From an uncultured Paraprevotella sp. (GTDB lineage: Bacteria > Bacteroidota > Bacteroidia > Bacteroidales > Bacteroidaceae), in NCBI GenBank assembly GCA_944320775.1, contig CALUIV010000010.1, positions 18,071 through 82,070 on the forward strand: 64,000 nucleotides of DNA, written 5' to 3'. Position numbers and translations under genes: made by a program. Each line of letters starts with the position of its first letter. Within the stretch, counting starts at the first letter, position 1. The notes beneath the pieces are model-generated. The model did not search any database. It saw only the letters and a program-made list of their open reading frames with translations, and had not been told where the DNA came from. Shown here piece by piece: positions 35,636-44,687 of the stretch.

Positions 35636-36592
35636 ATGAGAGTAAAAAAATGTTTGTTTATGTTGTTGTTTGTTCTGTCAGCAACACATGTTTCGGCCCA
35701 AAGGGAACTGTTTAAATATGGAAATCTAGATCAATGGATTGTCCGAAATATTAAGGAAAGCGGTATAATTGGCGGTGGGACAAAAACGTTATATGAAATT
35801 GGTCCTTCTGCTGTTTGGAATGAAAATAAGGCATATACAAATCAGGGCGGTTCACCTTGGGGTACGTCAAATGTTATGGCTAAAGTTGCGGGTATTACCA
35901 AAACAAATACATCGGTTTATCGAGAAAAAAGAGGGAATGGTTATTGTGCTTGCTTGAAAACACATATAGAAAAGTGTGTTGTGCTTGGAATTGTGAATAT
36001 TAAGGTATTGGCTGCAGGGTCGATTTGGTTGGGAGAAGCTTTGGAACCGGTAACGGGGACTTCGAATCCCATGAGTAAATTGTCAGCAGGTATTCCGTTT
36101 AATAAACGTCCGAAAGCTATTACTTTTGATTATAAAGTCAAGCTTTCTGGTGAGCCGAACCGAATCAGAGAGACCGGATTTAGCCGGGTGACCACGGTAA
36201 AAGGAATGGATATGCCAGATGTGATTTGTCTGCTTCAGAAGCGTTGGGAAGATAAAGATGGTAATATATATGCCAAGCGTGTGGGTACTTTGGTTCACCG
36301 TTTTAATAAGAATACATCAGATTGGGTGAATGGTGCAGAATTTGAGATATTATATGGCGATATTACAAAACAAAAGGGATACCAGTCATATATGGGATTG
36401 TTGAAAGGAGATGATACAAAATATTGTAAGAACAGTAAGGGAGAAAATGTACCGATTAAAGAAATTGGATGGGCTGATGCCGATGAACAGCCCACACATA
36501 TTGTTTTGCAATTTGATTCCAGTTATGGAGGAGCTTATGTCGGTTCTGTCGGTAACACGCTTTGGATAGATAATGTCGGGGTTGTTTATTGA
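35636..36592 (+). CDS. Secreted PCMD-domain protein
   Basis: The 318-residue protein begins with a signal peptide (cleavage near VSAQ) and is dominated by the PCMD domain (putative carbohydrate metabolism domain, about 95-318). The recognisable block NPMSKLSAGIPFNKRPKAITFDYKVKLSG and the C-terminal WIDNVGVVY match that family. Such proteins are surface or periplasmic beta-sandwich proteins, often in Bacteroidales glycan clusters. No polysaccharide-utilisation genes adjoin it. It starts 54 bases after the barrel gene and may share its transcript. Specific function is unknown. Confidence 0.75.
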   Translation: MRVKKCLFMLLFVLSATHVSAQRELFKYGNLDQWIVRNIKESGIIGGGTKTLYEIGPSAVWNENKAYTNQGGSPWGTSNVMAKVAGITKTNTSVYREKRGNGYCACLKTHIEKCVVLGIVNIKVLAAGSIWLGEALEPVTGTSNPMSKLSAGIPFNKRPKAITFDYKVKLSGEPNRIRETGFSRVTTVKGMDMPDVICLLQKRWEDKDGNIYAKRVGTLVHRFNKNTSDWVNGAEFEILYGDITKQKGYQSYMGLLKGDDTKYCKNSKGENVPIKEIGWADADEQPTHIVLQFDSSYGGAYVGSVGNTLWIDNVGVVY

Positions 36593-36642
36593 TGTTTTTG
36601 TCTATTTCTGTTTTTAAATTCCTGTATTAAATTATTGTAAAA

Positions 36643-37836
36643 ATGATCAAAACAAATAATATTACTTTCGAAGGTGTTCCTACTCCTTGTTATGTGATGG
36701 AAGAGTCTCTTTTGAGAAAGAATCTGTCGTTGATTAGGAGTGTTATGGATCGTACGGGGGTGGAAATAATTTTGGCTTTTAAATCTTTTGCATTATGGAA
36801 GTCTTTTCCTGTTTTCCGGGAATACATAGCGCATACCACGGCAAGTTCTTTAAGTGAGGCTCGGTTGGCAGCAGAGGAATTTGGGAGTAAGGCGCATACA
36901 TATTCTCCGGCATATACAGAGACGGAATTTGGTCAGATTTTGGAATGTAGTAGTCATATAACGTTTAATTCTTTGACACAGTATGAACGTTTCTGGCCTT
37001 ATGTTCGGGAATATAATCGGAATCATGCGGAAAGTCCGGTGTCATGTGGTTTACGGGTTAATCCGGAATATTCGGAAATAGAAGTGGAGATTTATAATCC
37101 CTGTGCTCCTGGGTCTCGTTTTGGTATATTGGCCGATGCTTTGAATGATGATTTACCTCAAGGAATAGAAGGTTTTCATTGCCATTGTCATTGCGAAAGT
37201 AATTCTTATGCTTTGGAGCATACATTAAAGCATATTGAGGAGAAGTTTGGAAAGTGGTTGCCTCGCCTGAAATGGTTGAATTTGGGCGGAGGTCATTTAA
37301 TGACTCGTAAGGATTATGATGTGAAGCATTTGGTTGCTTTACTTAATGGATTGCAGAAACGCTATCCTAATTTGAAGATTATTTTAGAACCCGGATCGGC
37401 TTTTGCTTGGCAGACAGGACCGTTGTTGGCCAGTGTTGTTGATATAGTCGAAAATCATGGTATCCGTACGGCTATTCTCGATGTTAGTTTTACTTGTCAT
37501 ATGCCAGATTGTCTTGAAATGCCGTACCAGCCGACAATAAGGAATGCAGAGGCTTTACCTGCCGATTATATTAAAACGGCATCCTTTGATGAACATGTTT
37601 ATCGTTTGGGAGGGAATAGTTGCCTGAGCGGTGATTTTATGTCATGTTGGCGTTTTGACCACGAATTAAAAGTTGGTGATCGTTTAATATTTGAGGATAT
37701 GATCCATTATACAACAGTCAAGACGAATATGTTTAATGGTGTGACGCATCCATCTATCGCTTTTCTTCATATCGATGGTTCTTTAGAGTATTTCCGTCGT
37801 TTTGGTTATGAAGACTATCGTGAACGTATGTGTTAG
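36643..37836 (+). CDS. nspC: Carboxynorspermidine decarboxylase
   Basis: The 397-residue PLP enzyme of the fold III (alanine racemase/ODC-like) class decarboxylates carboxyspermidine or carboxynorspermidine, the last step of the alternative polyamine route. The N-terminal TPCYVMEE and IILAFKSFALW with PLP Lys47 are diagnostic. HCHCHCE at about 184-190, the glycine loop LNLGGGH, EPGSAFAWQTG and the SCLSGDFM block complete the active site. The partner carboxynorspermidine dehydrogenase is not in this window. It ends the rightward group; a hairpin follows. Confidence 0.92.
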   Translation: MIKTNNITFEGVPTPCYVMEESLLRKNLSLIRSVMDRTGVEIILAFKSFALWKSFPVFREYIAHTTASSLSEARLAAEEFGSKAHTYSPAYTETEFGQILECSSHITFNSLTQYERFWPYVREYNRNHAESPVSCGLRVNPEYSEIEVEIYNPCAPGSRFGILADALNDDLPQGIEGFHCHCHCESNSYALEHTLKHIEEKFGKWLPRLKWLNLGGGHLMTRKDYDVKHLVALLNGLQKRYPNLKIILEPGSAFAWQTGPLLASVVDIVENHGIRTAILDVSFTCHMPDCLEMPYQPTIRNAEALPADYIKTASFDEHVYRLGGNSCLSGDFMSCWRFDHELKVGDRLIFEDMIHYTTVKTNMFNGVTHPSIAFLHIDGSLEYFRRFGYEDYRERMC

Positions 37837-37863
37837 TGAAAATTTTAATGAATGGATATTAAT

Positions 37864-37921
37864 AAGGAATGAAAGGGGATAATCAAAAAACTCTATCATT
37901 CCTTGTTTGATTAATTTTTTT
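37864..37921 (+). terminator. Terminator-like double hairpin after nspC
   Basis: TAATCAAA (37880-37887) pairs with TTTGATTA (37906-37913), followed by ATTTTTTTG. A second stem, AAGGAATGA (37864-37872) with TCATTCCTT (37896-37904), interleaves with it, so the two could form a pseudoknot or alternate. Confidence 0.6.
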
Positions 37922-37952
37922 GAGTATAAAATCAAAAAATATCGTTGAAAAG

Positions 37953-37983
37953 TTTGGAGATTAAAAAAAATAGCGTACCTTTG
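37953..37983 (+). promoter_or_regulatory. Promoter of the tRNA operon
   Basis: TTTG at 37953-37956, a 19-base spacer and TACCTTTG at 37976-37983, 50 bases upstream of the first tRNA; an exact Bacteroidetes consensus. Confidence 0.82.
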
Positions 37984-38033
37984 CAACCGCATTCGAGAGA
38001 GAATGAATGACGAAAAGTTAATGGACAATATCT

Positions 38034-38106
<73 letters not shown>

Positions 38107-38124
38107 CTGATAGGTAACAAACAT

Positions 38125-38205
38125 GCCCAGGTGGCGGAATGGTAGACGCGCTCGTTTCAGGTGCGAGTGTTGAGAGACGTGCAGGTTCGAGTCCTGTTCT
38201 GGGCA
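38125..38205 (+). tRNA. tRNA-Leu (CAG)
   Basis: An 81-base class II tRNA with acceptor GCCCAGG/TTCTGGGC end, D arm GCGG, anticodon stem CTCGT/GCGAG and loop TTCAGGT (anticodon CAG at 38158-38160), a short variable arm, T loop TTCGAGT and discriminator A. CCA is not encoded. Confidence 0.95.
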
Positions 38206-38225
38206 CATAAGTGTTTGTTTTTTTT

Positions 38226-38309
38226 GGAGAGGTGGCGGAATTGGTAGACGCGCTACTTTGAGGGGGTAGTGACAATTGTGTCGTGGGAGTTCGAGTCTCC
38301 TCCTCTTCA
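38226..38309 (+). tRNA. tRNA-Leu (GAG)
   Basis: An 84-base class II tRNA: acceptor GGAGAGG paired with CCTCTTC, anticodon stem CTACT/GGTAG, loop TTGAGGG with anticodon GAG at 38260-38262, a long variable arm, T loop TTCGAGT, discriminator A. CCA is not encoded. Confidence 0.95.
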
Positions 38310-38332
38310 CTGATAATCATCATTTTTTTATT

Positions 38333-38405
<73 letters not shown>

Positions 38406-38413
38406 CTCTGTGA

Positions 38414-38440
38414 GGATGAATGACTATTCATCCTTTTTTT
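38414..38440 (+). terminator. tRNA operon terminator
   Basis: GGATGAAT (38414-38421), loop GACT, ATTCATCC (38426-38433) and a TTTTTTT tract. It ends just before the stop of the convergent transporter gene. Confidence 0.9.
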
Positions 38441-38443
38441 GTT

Positions 38444-39394
38444 TTATGGATTGTTTTGTTTTCGCTGTTTGTAAAGTTGGTAGGAATTAAATAAGTTATG
38501 CCATACGCTGTAGAATCCACCGGCTATAGAGGTTACAGGAGTTAGAAATGTATAACCCAGCCAAATGGCAAATACGGTATTTTTTTGTCCGAGTGCTTGG
38601 CCTGCACTGATTTCATCCTGAAATTTAGCTCCAATACGTTTGCCTAAGAAGAATTGTAGGGCACAGCATGCCAATGATATACCGGCTATGCCTAGCTGAT
38701 ATCCGATAGAAACTTGACTATGCATCATACTTTTTACCGTTGTGCCAATAGCAAGAGCCAAAGCTACGGCCCATAAATAAAATGCCAGATCTTTTTGTTT
38801 GATAATCAGTCTGTGTATTCCGGGCAGGAAGAATCGTACTGCCATAGCAACGATGAATGGTAGAAAAAGCATAGGGAAAACTTTGGCCAGGATTGTTAGA
38901 AATGCTTGAAGAAAGCTTTGATGATTATCATGGATTAATGGAAGCAGTAGCGGTATGATCAGCGCAGAAGTCAGATTGATTAATATGGTGTAGGTGGTTA
39001 ATCGTGCTGCATTGCCACCTAGTTTTCCTGTTATGACGGCAGCTGCAGTAGCCGTGGGACAGATCAGGCAAAGCATTGCTCCTTCGATGAGAACTTTTCC
39101 TGGTAAATCTTTAAAACCAATCAAAAGAAATCCCAAAACAGTGAAAGTTATTGTTTGAAATAAAAGCAAATAAAGGTGCCATTTGCAAAGACGTAATTCT
39201 TTTGGGCTGATCTTACAGAAAGTTATGAATAACATACTGAATATCAGTATGGGTTGTATGATAGAGATAAAATGATTGACAAATGGTTTGGTGATTTCTA
39301 TGCCAGGTATATTGATATAGATAAAATATGAAAGGGCTCCGACAATCATGGAGATAGGCAAAGTCCAGTTTTTGATAAACTTAAGAACTTTCAT
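38444..39394 (-). CDS. Bile acid:sodium symporter (SBF/BASS) family transporter
   Basis: The 316-residue protein has about ten helices in the BASS fold. Recognisable segments are LICPTATAAAVITGKLGGNA (the conserved helix-loop in the first crossing) and SAGQALGQKNTVFAIWLG (second crossing). Members carry bile acids, pantothenate, pyruvate or other organic anions with sodium; the substrate is not deducible. I start at 39394 (MKVLKFIKNW) because the 14 in-frame codons upstream overlap the promoter region. It converges with the tRNA operon, with only 3 bases between the T-tract and its stop. Confidence 0.82.
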   Translation of the reverse strand: MKVLKFIKNWTLPISMIVGALSYFIYINIPGIEITKPFVNHFISIIQPILIFSMLFITFCKISPKELRLCKWHLYLLLFQTITFTVLGFLLIGFKDLPGKVLIEGAMLCLICPTATAAAVITGKLGGNAARLTTYTILINLTSALIIPLLLPLIHDNHQSFLQAFLTILAKVFPMLFLPFIVAMAVRFFLPGIHRLIIKQKDLAFYLWAVALALAIGTTVKSMMHSQVSIGYQLGIAGISLACCALQFFLGKRIGAKFQDEISAGQALGQKNTVFAIWLGYTFLTPVTSIAGGFYSVWHNLFNSYQLYKQRKQNNP

Positions 39395-39423
39395 TGCTTT
39401 TTGTGTTTGTTGATAGTTGGTTG

Positions 39424-39431
39424 CAAAGTTA
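39424..39431 (-). promoter_or_regulatory. Promoter -7 element for the SBF transporter
   Basis: TAACTTTG on the minus strand, 30 bases upstream of the start at 39394; no clear -33 box. Confidence 0.5.
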
Positions 39432-39470
39432 ATCAATTTAAATACATCATGAATTAAAATCCTTTTATTG

Positions 39471-39502
39471 TTTGCTCATTTCAGTCGTTTTCTTTAATTT
39501 TG
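39471..39502 (+). promoter_or_regulatory. Promoter of the two conserved unknown genes
   Basis: TTTG at 39471-39474, a 20-base spacer and TAATTTTG at 39495-39502; the start codon follows 83 bases later, giving a longer 5' leader than is usual here. Confidence 0.75.
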
Positions 39503-39584
39503 CACTTGTAAAAGAAGGGTTCAAGGTATTGTTTTTCTTCTAAATCCCTTTTGCTGGAATTAATTTATTATATTAGTATTATTA

Positions 39585-40157
39585 ATGAACTTATATATCC
39601 GTTATTTTGACGAGGAATGTGTCGTAAGTAATGTAAGTGAAGCTTACGAATTCCTTTCTTCTATTCCAGGAATTGTACTGGATGAATTTTTTTTGAATGA
39701 TCTGAAACAATACATGGAAAGTCCTATGCCTTATCCTAAACGTTATAAGGTTCGTCCTCGGGTCTATTTTATAGTTATAAAGACGACGGCGAAGGATTTA
39801 GCGGAATTTAAAGCAAATGGGGGGCGTAGTGCAGCCAATGTTTCTGATGGTATTGCTAAGGAAATGCCGGTAAATCGTTTAATGGAGGAAAAAATCGGTT
39901 GGTATGAAGGGATGTTATCGTTTAAACGGGTTATTGCTATTCCGGGAACGAATAAGTTTCAATATAAAGATACCTATTTTACGGCAAGGGTCAAGGCACA
40001 TAGTCCGATTGATTGCTACAATCGTATAATCGAACATTTGAGAGACCGGCAGGATGTGGATCCACGTAGTCAGTTTCCATCTGCAAAAGGAAAGAATTTC
40101 AAGTTTCAGTATCTAGGAATGACTTTGCCGGAAGATACAATGGTACAGCAAGCTTGA
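39585..40157 (+). CDS. Conserved-looking protein of unknown function (190 aa)
   Basis: I do not recognise this 190-residue protein. It has no signal peptide or membrane helix, is basic overall, and mixes alpha and beta segments. Notable stretches are YKVRPRVYFIVIKT, IGWYEGMLSFKRVIAIPGTNKFQYKDTYFTAR and a C-terminal basic KGKNFKFQYLG. Codon use is like its neighbours and a full promoter precedes it, which supports it as a real gene. The next unknown gene starts 54 bases after its stop, so the pair is probably an operon with a cytoplasmic role. Confidence 0.7.
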   Translation: MNLYIRYFDEECVVSNVSEAYEFLSSIPGIVLDEFFLNDLKQYMESPMPYPKRYKVRPRVYFIVIKTTAKDLAEFKANGGRSAANVSDGIAKEMPVNRLMEEKIGWYEGMLSFKRVIAIPGTNKFQYKDTYFTARVKAHSPIDCYNRIIEHLRDRQDVDPRSQFPSAKGKNFKFQYLGMTLPEDTMVQQA

Positions 40158-40211
40158 CTTCTAGTTATTTTGATTGTTTTAGTACGAATTTTTATAGGAT
40201 AAAATTTAGTT

Positions 40212-40979
40212 ATGCAGAACAATAATTATGGTGTAGAATCCATCTTGGATATCAACTCAAGCAATATTTGGGGGCTTGATGCAAAGGATGTTTTGGAATT
40301 GTGGAAAAACGATATGAAGGAAGAAGACTTCGAGGGTTCCGAAGAAAAGGCATTGAATGTTCTTCGTCTGGCTTTTGAAGTTTCTCACTTTGATGATGAG
40401 AATGAACGTGAGGCGGCACGTTATACGGGTGGTGATTATGTTATTTTGCCTCATTGGAATAATAAGAAAGGAGCAATCGCAATTCGAAAACGTGAGATTA
40501 AACGTATTACAGATTTATCATATGAAAATGTCAAGCACATTTCGGCAACGACTTTGCTTGAACTGATAGACCGTAACTTTGGTGGTGGATGGGATTCAAT
40601 ATCTTTGGCGATTAAAGATATTATTGAATCTGCATTTGATATCAGTACTACAACTTTACCTGCAACTCGTATTCATGCCAAAGGAGGAACGCTGGAACGG
40701 AAAATTGCAGATGGTTATGAGGTTTTGGAAATCCAAAAAGGAACTTGGATTGAAGCAATTTTTGCCAAGAAGAAGGATTTACAGGAAAAATTACGTTTTG
40801 TACCTGAACCAGAGTATGATGAAGATGGTAATCGGAGAATTATAGAAGATGATAATGATGAAGATGATGATGCCGATGAAATGGGTGATGATGCTAATGA
40901 TGATGCTAATGATGATACTTTTTATGGCAGCTATACTCCAGAAGCAGATGTAAAGGATGATGAGTTGCTTGATGAATAA
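40212..40979 (+). CDS. Protein of unknown function with acidic repeat tail (255 aa)
   Basis: I do not recognise the family of this 255-residue cytoplasmic protein. The first 195 or so residues look globular (LSYENVKHISATTLLELIDRNFGGGW and DISTTTLPATRIHAKGG stand out). The last 50 are extremely acidic, with Asp/Glu runs and repeated DDAN units from a 12-base DNA repeat. Acidic tails are typical of proteins that interact with basic partners such as nucleic-acid-binding proteins. It follows the 190-residue unknown gene and is closed by a hairpin at 41010-41066. Confidence 0.7.
   Translation: MQNNNYGVESILDINSSNIWGLDAKDVLELWKNDMKEEDFEGSEEKALNVLRLAFEVSHFDDENEREAARYTGGDYVILPHWNNKKGAIAIRKREIKRITDLSYENVKHISATTLLELIDRNFGGGWDSISLAIKDIIESAFDISTTTLPATRIHAKGGTLERKIADGYEVLEIQKGTWIEAIFAKKKDLQEKLRFVPEPEYDEDGNRRIIEDDNDEDDDADEMGDDANDDANDDTFYGSYTPEADVKDDELLDE
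40887..40916 (+). repeat. In-frame 12-bp tandem repeat
   Basis: GATGATGCTAAT occurs twice in a row (40887-40898, 40899-40910), with half of a third unit (GATGAT), coding Asp-Asp-Ala-Asn. It could expand or shrink without changing frame. Confidence 0.85.
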
Positions 40980-41009
40980 TATTCATGGAATTTTTGTCTG
41001 ATTAATCTG

Positions 41010-41066
41010 TAAATGAGCACGATGTCGGTGAAGAGATACCGTACATTATGCTCATTTATAGTTTTT
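41010..41066 (+). terminator. Terminator before the TonB-receptor-like gene
   Basis: TAAATGAGCA (41010-41019) pairs with TGCTCATTTA (41049-41058), with an inner CGGT/ACCG stem (41026-41029 with 41038-41041), and TTTTT follows. It also argues that the next gene starts after it, at 41096. Confidence 0.65.
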
Positions 41067-41095
41067 CGATTTATATAGAATTTCTTATTGGGACA

Positions 41096-43642
41096 ATGAA
41101 ACTGATGCATGCTTTGTTTTTGTTATTGTGGACTGCGGCCTGGTTTTTCCGGGTTGTACCTGTGCATGCATCTTTGTTGTGTTCTGTGTCTGCAGATTCA
41201 TTATATTCTGATTCTGTTGCTATGCGCGAATTAGTCGTTTCTGCTCGTCGTAAACCTGTTTGGCTCGAAGGAGATACACTTGTCTTTGATGTTGCTTCAT
41301 TTCATGTGTCTGATGGAGGTAAATTAAAGGAACTGTTGAAAGAACTACCGGGTATAGAGGTTATGAATGACGGCCGTATAGTAGCTAATGGCAAAGAAGT
41401 CGTTCGGATTCTGCTTAATGGTAAGGATTTCTTTAAGGACAACAAACAGGTCGTACTTGAAAATATTCCAGCCGAAATATTGAGTGAGATCAAATTGTAT
41501 CGGAAACAAACTGAACAGGAAGAGCGCACTGGAGTTGCATTGGGTGATGGAGAACAGGTTATTGACGTTCAAACTTTGCCAGATAAGGATAATGGATGGT
41601 TTGGTGATTTGGTTGGTGCCGGTGGTTCTGAAAAACGTTTTGTAGGTAATTTATCTTTAAGTCAGTTTAATGATAAGTGGCAGAATATGATTTCGACAAC
41701 TGCAGATAATTTGCCATCATCTTTTGGGTTGGGAGATTCTTATACAGATAAGCTTTATCGTGCACCTAATATCAGTGATGCTGATAAGCGTAGTTTTAAT
41801 GCTATTGTTACTCGAATGAATGAGGACTGGGAGGTGAGTGGTACATTCTATTATAACAAAGGGCGTGTAAAATCTGGGCAACAAACATTTTCGGAAAATT
41901 ATTTGCAACAACCGGCTTCTTTTATTGAATCCAGATCAAAAGGGAGTAATGAAAGTAATTCGTTGAGTTCTACTGTCGATATTCGGAAAAGAAGCGACCG
42001 GTTGACATGTTTTCTTTCGCCGTCAATGACTTATAATAAAGCTAGTTCTGAGTACCAATATGTTTCAGTAAATTCGCAGTGGACAGATGTTGGAGATGAT
42101 GAAACACAATATAGTCAGATCAATCGTAATGATATGAATGATGAAATGTATAATCGTGTATTAAGTCTGTCGTTAAGTGGAGGGTTAAATCTGGCGTTTA
42201 ACAAAAAAGGACGGAATTTGGATTTTACATTTAATTTGTCTTATGGAAACCAAGAAGAACATTATTCATCTCAGTCTACAGTGTTTTATAATCTTTTGGA
42301 AAAGAATGAAAAAACATTTCGTTTTTCAGACAATCCGGCTGATAATAATTCTTTTCGCTTCCAAATACTGTATACAGAACCTGTGGCTGAGCATTTAAAA
42401 TTACAGGTTGAATATAATATTCAGCAGGATCGGGATGAGGTGAATCAGTATGTAACAGATTTAGATGAACTTTTAGGTCAAAAACCAGGGGTTATAGATT
42501 GGTTGCCAAGTGATAGCTTGAGTAAATATGCTGATACTAAATATCTGATGCATACTTGCCGTGCAGTGTTACAATATGCTGATGGTCCATTACGTATGAC
42601 TGCCGGCGTTTTGTTGGCACCACAAACTTTAAAGTTGAATTATCGAAAAAATAGGCATTGGATTGATACCTTGCAGCAGTTGACTTCTGTTGCTCCTGAG
42701 CTTGTGTTGTATTATCGTAAGCCTAATAGTTGGAATTGGTCATTTTCATATTTTGGACGGAATGAGCAACCAAGTATTTTTAGTTTGTTGCCGATAATGG
42801 ATGATACAAATCCTTTGCGTTGTTATATGGGTAATGCTGGTTTGCGACCAACTTTCAATCATAGTTTGACGACTACTTTCTTTTCGTTTCAGATTGAAAG
42901 TCAGCGTCAGGTCAATCTGAGTGTCAATATTGCGGTTTTACAAAATGATGTAACGCAAAAAACATATTATAATGAACAGACCGGTTCCAGCCTGACGATA
43001 CCGGAGAATGTTTCGGGAAATTGGAATTTGGGAAGTCAGATGAATTTTTCTACCTCGTTTGTTGCATTTCCCCAATGGTATTTGGAATGGCAGGAAGAGT
43101 TTGCTTATACCAGGCGAAAAGCTTTTCAAACGATCGTTTCAGATGATGGCTTTGATGAGGCATCTAGTGCTTATCGGGTAGATACATATACATTAACGCA
43201 TTATTTGGCTGTTCAATATAAATGGCGTTTTCTGGATGTGAAACCCTATTCCTATATGACTTGTCGGGTGCAGAATAGTGAGCTGGATCTTAAGGGGAGT
43301 ACAGCTTATTATCGTTTTGGTTATGGTGCTATGTTGCGTTATAATTGGGCTGGTGGTATTGATATAGCCGTGGATATTTACAATAATTGTCGTCGTGGAT
43401 TTATGGATGCTTCATTAAATGGAGATGAATTTGTTTGCGACTTGGAGTTTTCTTATACTTTCCTAAAAGACAAATCAGCCGAGATTCGTTTTCAGGCTTT
43501 TGATTTATTTGATCAGGTAAGGACGGTTAATGGTACGTCAGATGTAACTTCTAGAAGTGAAATTCATTACAATGAGGGCGTAAACAGTTATTTTTTGTTA
43601 GGTTTTACCTATCGTTTTGGTCTCTTTGGGAAAAGAAGATAA
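41096..43642 (+). CDS. TonB-receptor-like outer membrane beta-barrel protein
   Basis: The 848-residue protein has a signal peptide (MKLMHALFLLLWTAAWFF, cleaved near VHAS). A plug-like domain follows (about 40-160: RELVVSARRKP, ELLKELPGIEVMNDGRIVANGKEV, ILLNGKDFF), and then a long barrel ending YFLLGFTYRFG. It resembles the outer-membrane beta-barrel proteins of Bacteroidetes that are related to TonB receptors but lack the SusC-type carboxypeptidase-like extension, and no SusD partner adjoins. It probably moves a small ligand or assists another envelope function. ATG 41096 begins the signal peptide; ATG 41048 lies inside a terminator stem. It is monocistronic. Confidence 0.82.
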   Translation: MKLMHALFLLLWTAAWFFRVVPVHASLLCSVSADSLYSDSVAMRELVVSARRKPVWLEGDTLVFDVASFHVSDGGKLKELLKELPGIEVMNDGRIVANGKEVVRILLNGKDFFKDNKQVVLENIPAEILSEIKLYRKQTEQEERTGVALGDGEQVIDVQTLPDKDNGWFGDLVGAGGSEKRFVGNLSLSQFNDKWQNMISTTADNLPSSFGLGDSYTDKLYRAPNISDADKRSFNAIVTRMNEDWEVSGTFYYNKGRVKSGQQTFSENYLQQPASFIESRSKGSNESNSLSSTVDIRKRSDRLTCFLSPSMTYNKASSEYQYVSVNSQWTDVGDDETQYSQINRNDMNDEMYNRVLSLSLSGGLNLAFNKKGRNLDFTFNLSYGNQEEHYSSQSTVFYNLLEKNEKTFRFSDNPADNNSFRFQILYTEPVAEHLKLQVEYNIQQDRDEVNQYVTDLDELLGQKPGVIDWLPSDSLSKYADTKYLMHTCRAVLQYADGPLRMTAGVLLAPQTLKLNYRKNRHWIDTLQQLTSVAPELVLYYRKPNSWNWSFSYFGRNEQPSIFSLLPIMDDTNPLRCYMGNAGLRPTFNHSLTTTFFSFQIESQRQVNLSVNIAVLQNDVTQKTYYNEQTGSSLTIPENVSGNWNLGSQMNFSTSFVAFPQWYLEWQEEFAYTRRKAFQTIVSDDGFDEASSAYRVDTYTLTHYLAVQYKWRFLDVKPYSYMTCRVQNSELDLKGSTAYYRFGYGAMLRYNWAGGIDIAVDIYNNCRRGFMDASLNGDEFVCDLEFSYTFLKDKSAEIRFQAFDLFDQVRTVNGTSDVTSRSEIHYNEGVNSYFLLGFTYRFGLFGKRR

Positions 43643-43761
43643 GTTTTTGTATTTATACAGCTGTATCTGTTGATTCGATAAAATGAGCAGATGCAGTATT
43701 AATTATCGTTACAGATCTTCCTTTTTTAGTTCAAAACGCAGGACTTGTGCTGTTTTTCTCG

Positions 43762-43769
43762 TACCTTTG
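43762..43769 (+). promoter_or_regulatory. map promoter -7 element
   Basis: TACCTTTG, 19 bases upstream of the map ATG, so the leader is very short. Confidence 0.55.
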
Positions 43770-43787
43770 TGGGAAATTCACAAGAAT

Positions 43788-44648
43788 ATGGTAAAGCGAA
43801 AAAAAAGAAAATGGTATGTTCCTGAAGGTGTAGAGCCTACAGATTTTGAACGTGTCATGATGGCTTACGAGAATAAGGGATGTCTGGTTCCTTCCCGTAG
43901 TCTGATCAAGACTCCTGAACAGATTGAAGGTATTCGTAAAAGTGGAGTGGTCAATACGGGGGTTCTTGACTTGGTCGAGCGTGAGATACACCCAGGAATG
44001 AGTACGTTGGAAATAGACAAGCTCGTTTTTGATTATACTATTAGTCATGGTGCTGTTCCGGCCCCGTTGAATTACGAAGGTTTTCCAAAAAGTGTGTGTA
44101 CGTCAATCAATGAGGTGGTCTGTCACGGAATTCCCAGTGAATTTGATATTCTGGAAGAAGGAGATATTGTCAACGTGGATGTTTCGACAATTCTCGACGG
44201 CTATTATAGTGATGCTTCCAGAATGTTTGTTGTCGGGGGAACGACGACACCTGAAAAACAGAAATTGGTAGACGTAGCGCGTGAATGTTTGCAAATTGGT
44301 ATGCAGGCAGCCAAACCTTACGGTTTTGTCGGAGATATCGGACACGCTATTGAGCAGCATGCCCGAAAAAATGGCTTTTCCGTTGTTCGTGACTTGTGTG
44401 GTCATGGGGTCGGATTAGAGTTTCATGAAGAACCTGAAGTTTTGCATTACGGAAAGAAAGGGACTGGTATGCTGTTGGTTCCAGGTATGGTATTTACTAT
44501 CGAACCGATGATCAACATGGGAGACTGGCGTGTATTTGTTGATGAGGAAGATGGTTGGACAGTGGTAACGGAAGATGAGTTGCCTAGCGCTCAGTGGGAA
44601 CATACGTTTGTCATGACAGAAAACGGTCTTGAAATTTTGACCTATTAA
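43788..44648 (+). CDS. map: Methionine aminopeptidase, type I
   Basis: The 286-residue enzyme removes the initiator methionine from nascent proteins. The pita-bread metal site is complete: VCHGIPSE, VDVSTILDGYYSDASRMF (two Asp), GHGVGLEFHEEP (His), FTIEPMI (Glu) and QWEHTFV (Glu). A short N-terminal extension of about 35 residues precedes the conserved domain, with basic KRKKRKWYVPEGVEP at the start. The ATG at 43788 lies just after the promoter box. tsaD starts 39 bases after its stop, consistent with one transcript of housekeeping genes. Confidence 0.95.
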   Translation: MVKRKKRKWYVPEGVEPTDFERVMMAYENKGCLVPSRSLIKTPEQIEGIRKSGVVNTGVLDLVEREIHPGMSTLEIDKLVFDYTISHGAVPAPLNYEGFPKSVCTSINEVVCHGIPSEFDILEEGDIVNVDVSTILDGYYSDASRMFVVGGTTTPEKQKLVDVARECLQIGMQAAKPYGFVGDIGHAIEQHARKNGFSVVRDLCGHGVGLEFHEEPEVLHYGKKGTGMLLVPGMVFTIEPMINMGDWRVFVDEEDGWTVVTEDELPSAQWEHTFVMTENGLEILTY

Positions 44649-44687
44649 AGAAACCGGATTTGCCGGAAATGAATGTATCTGGAAAAT

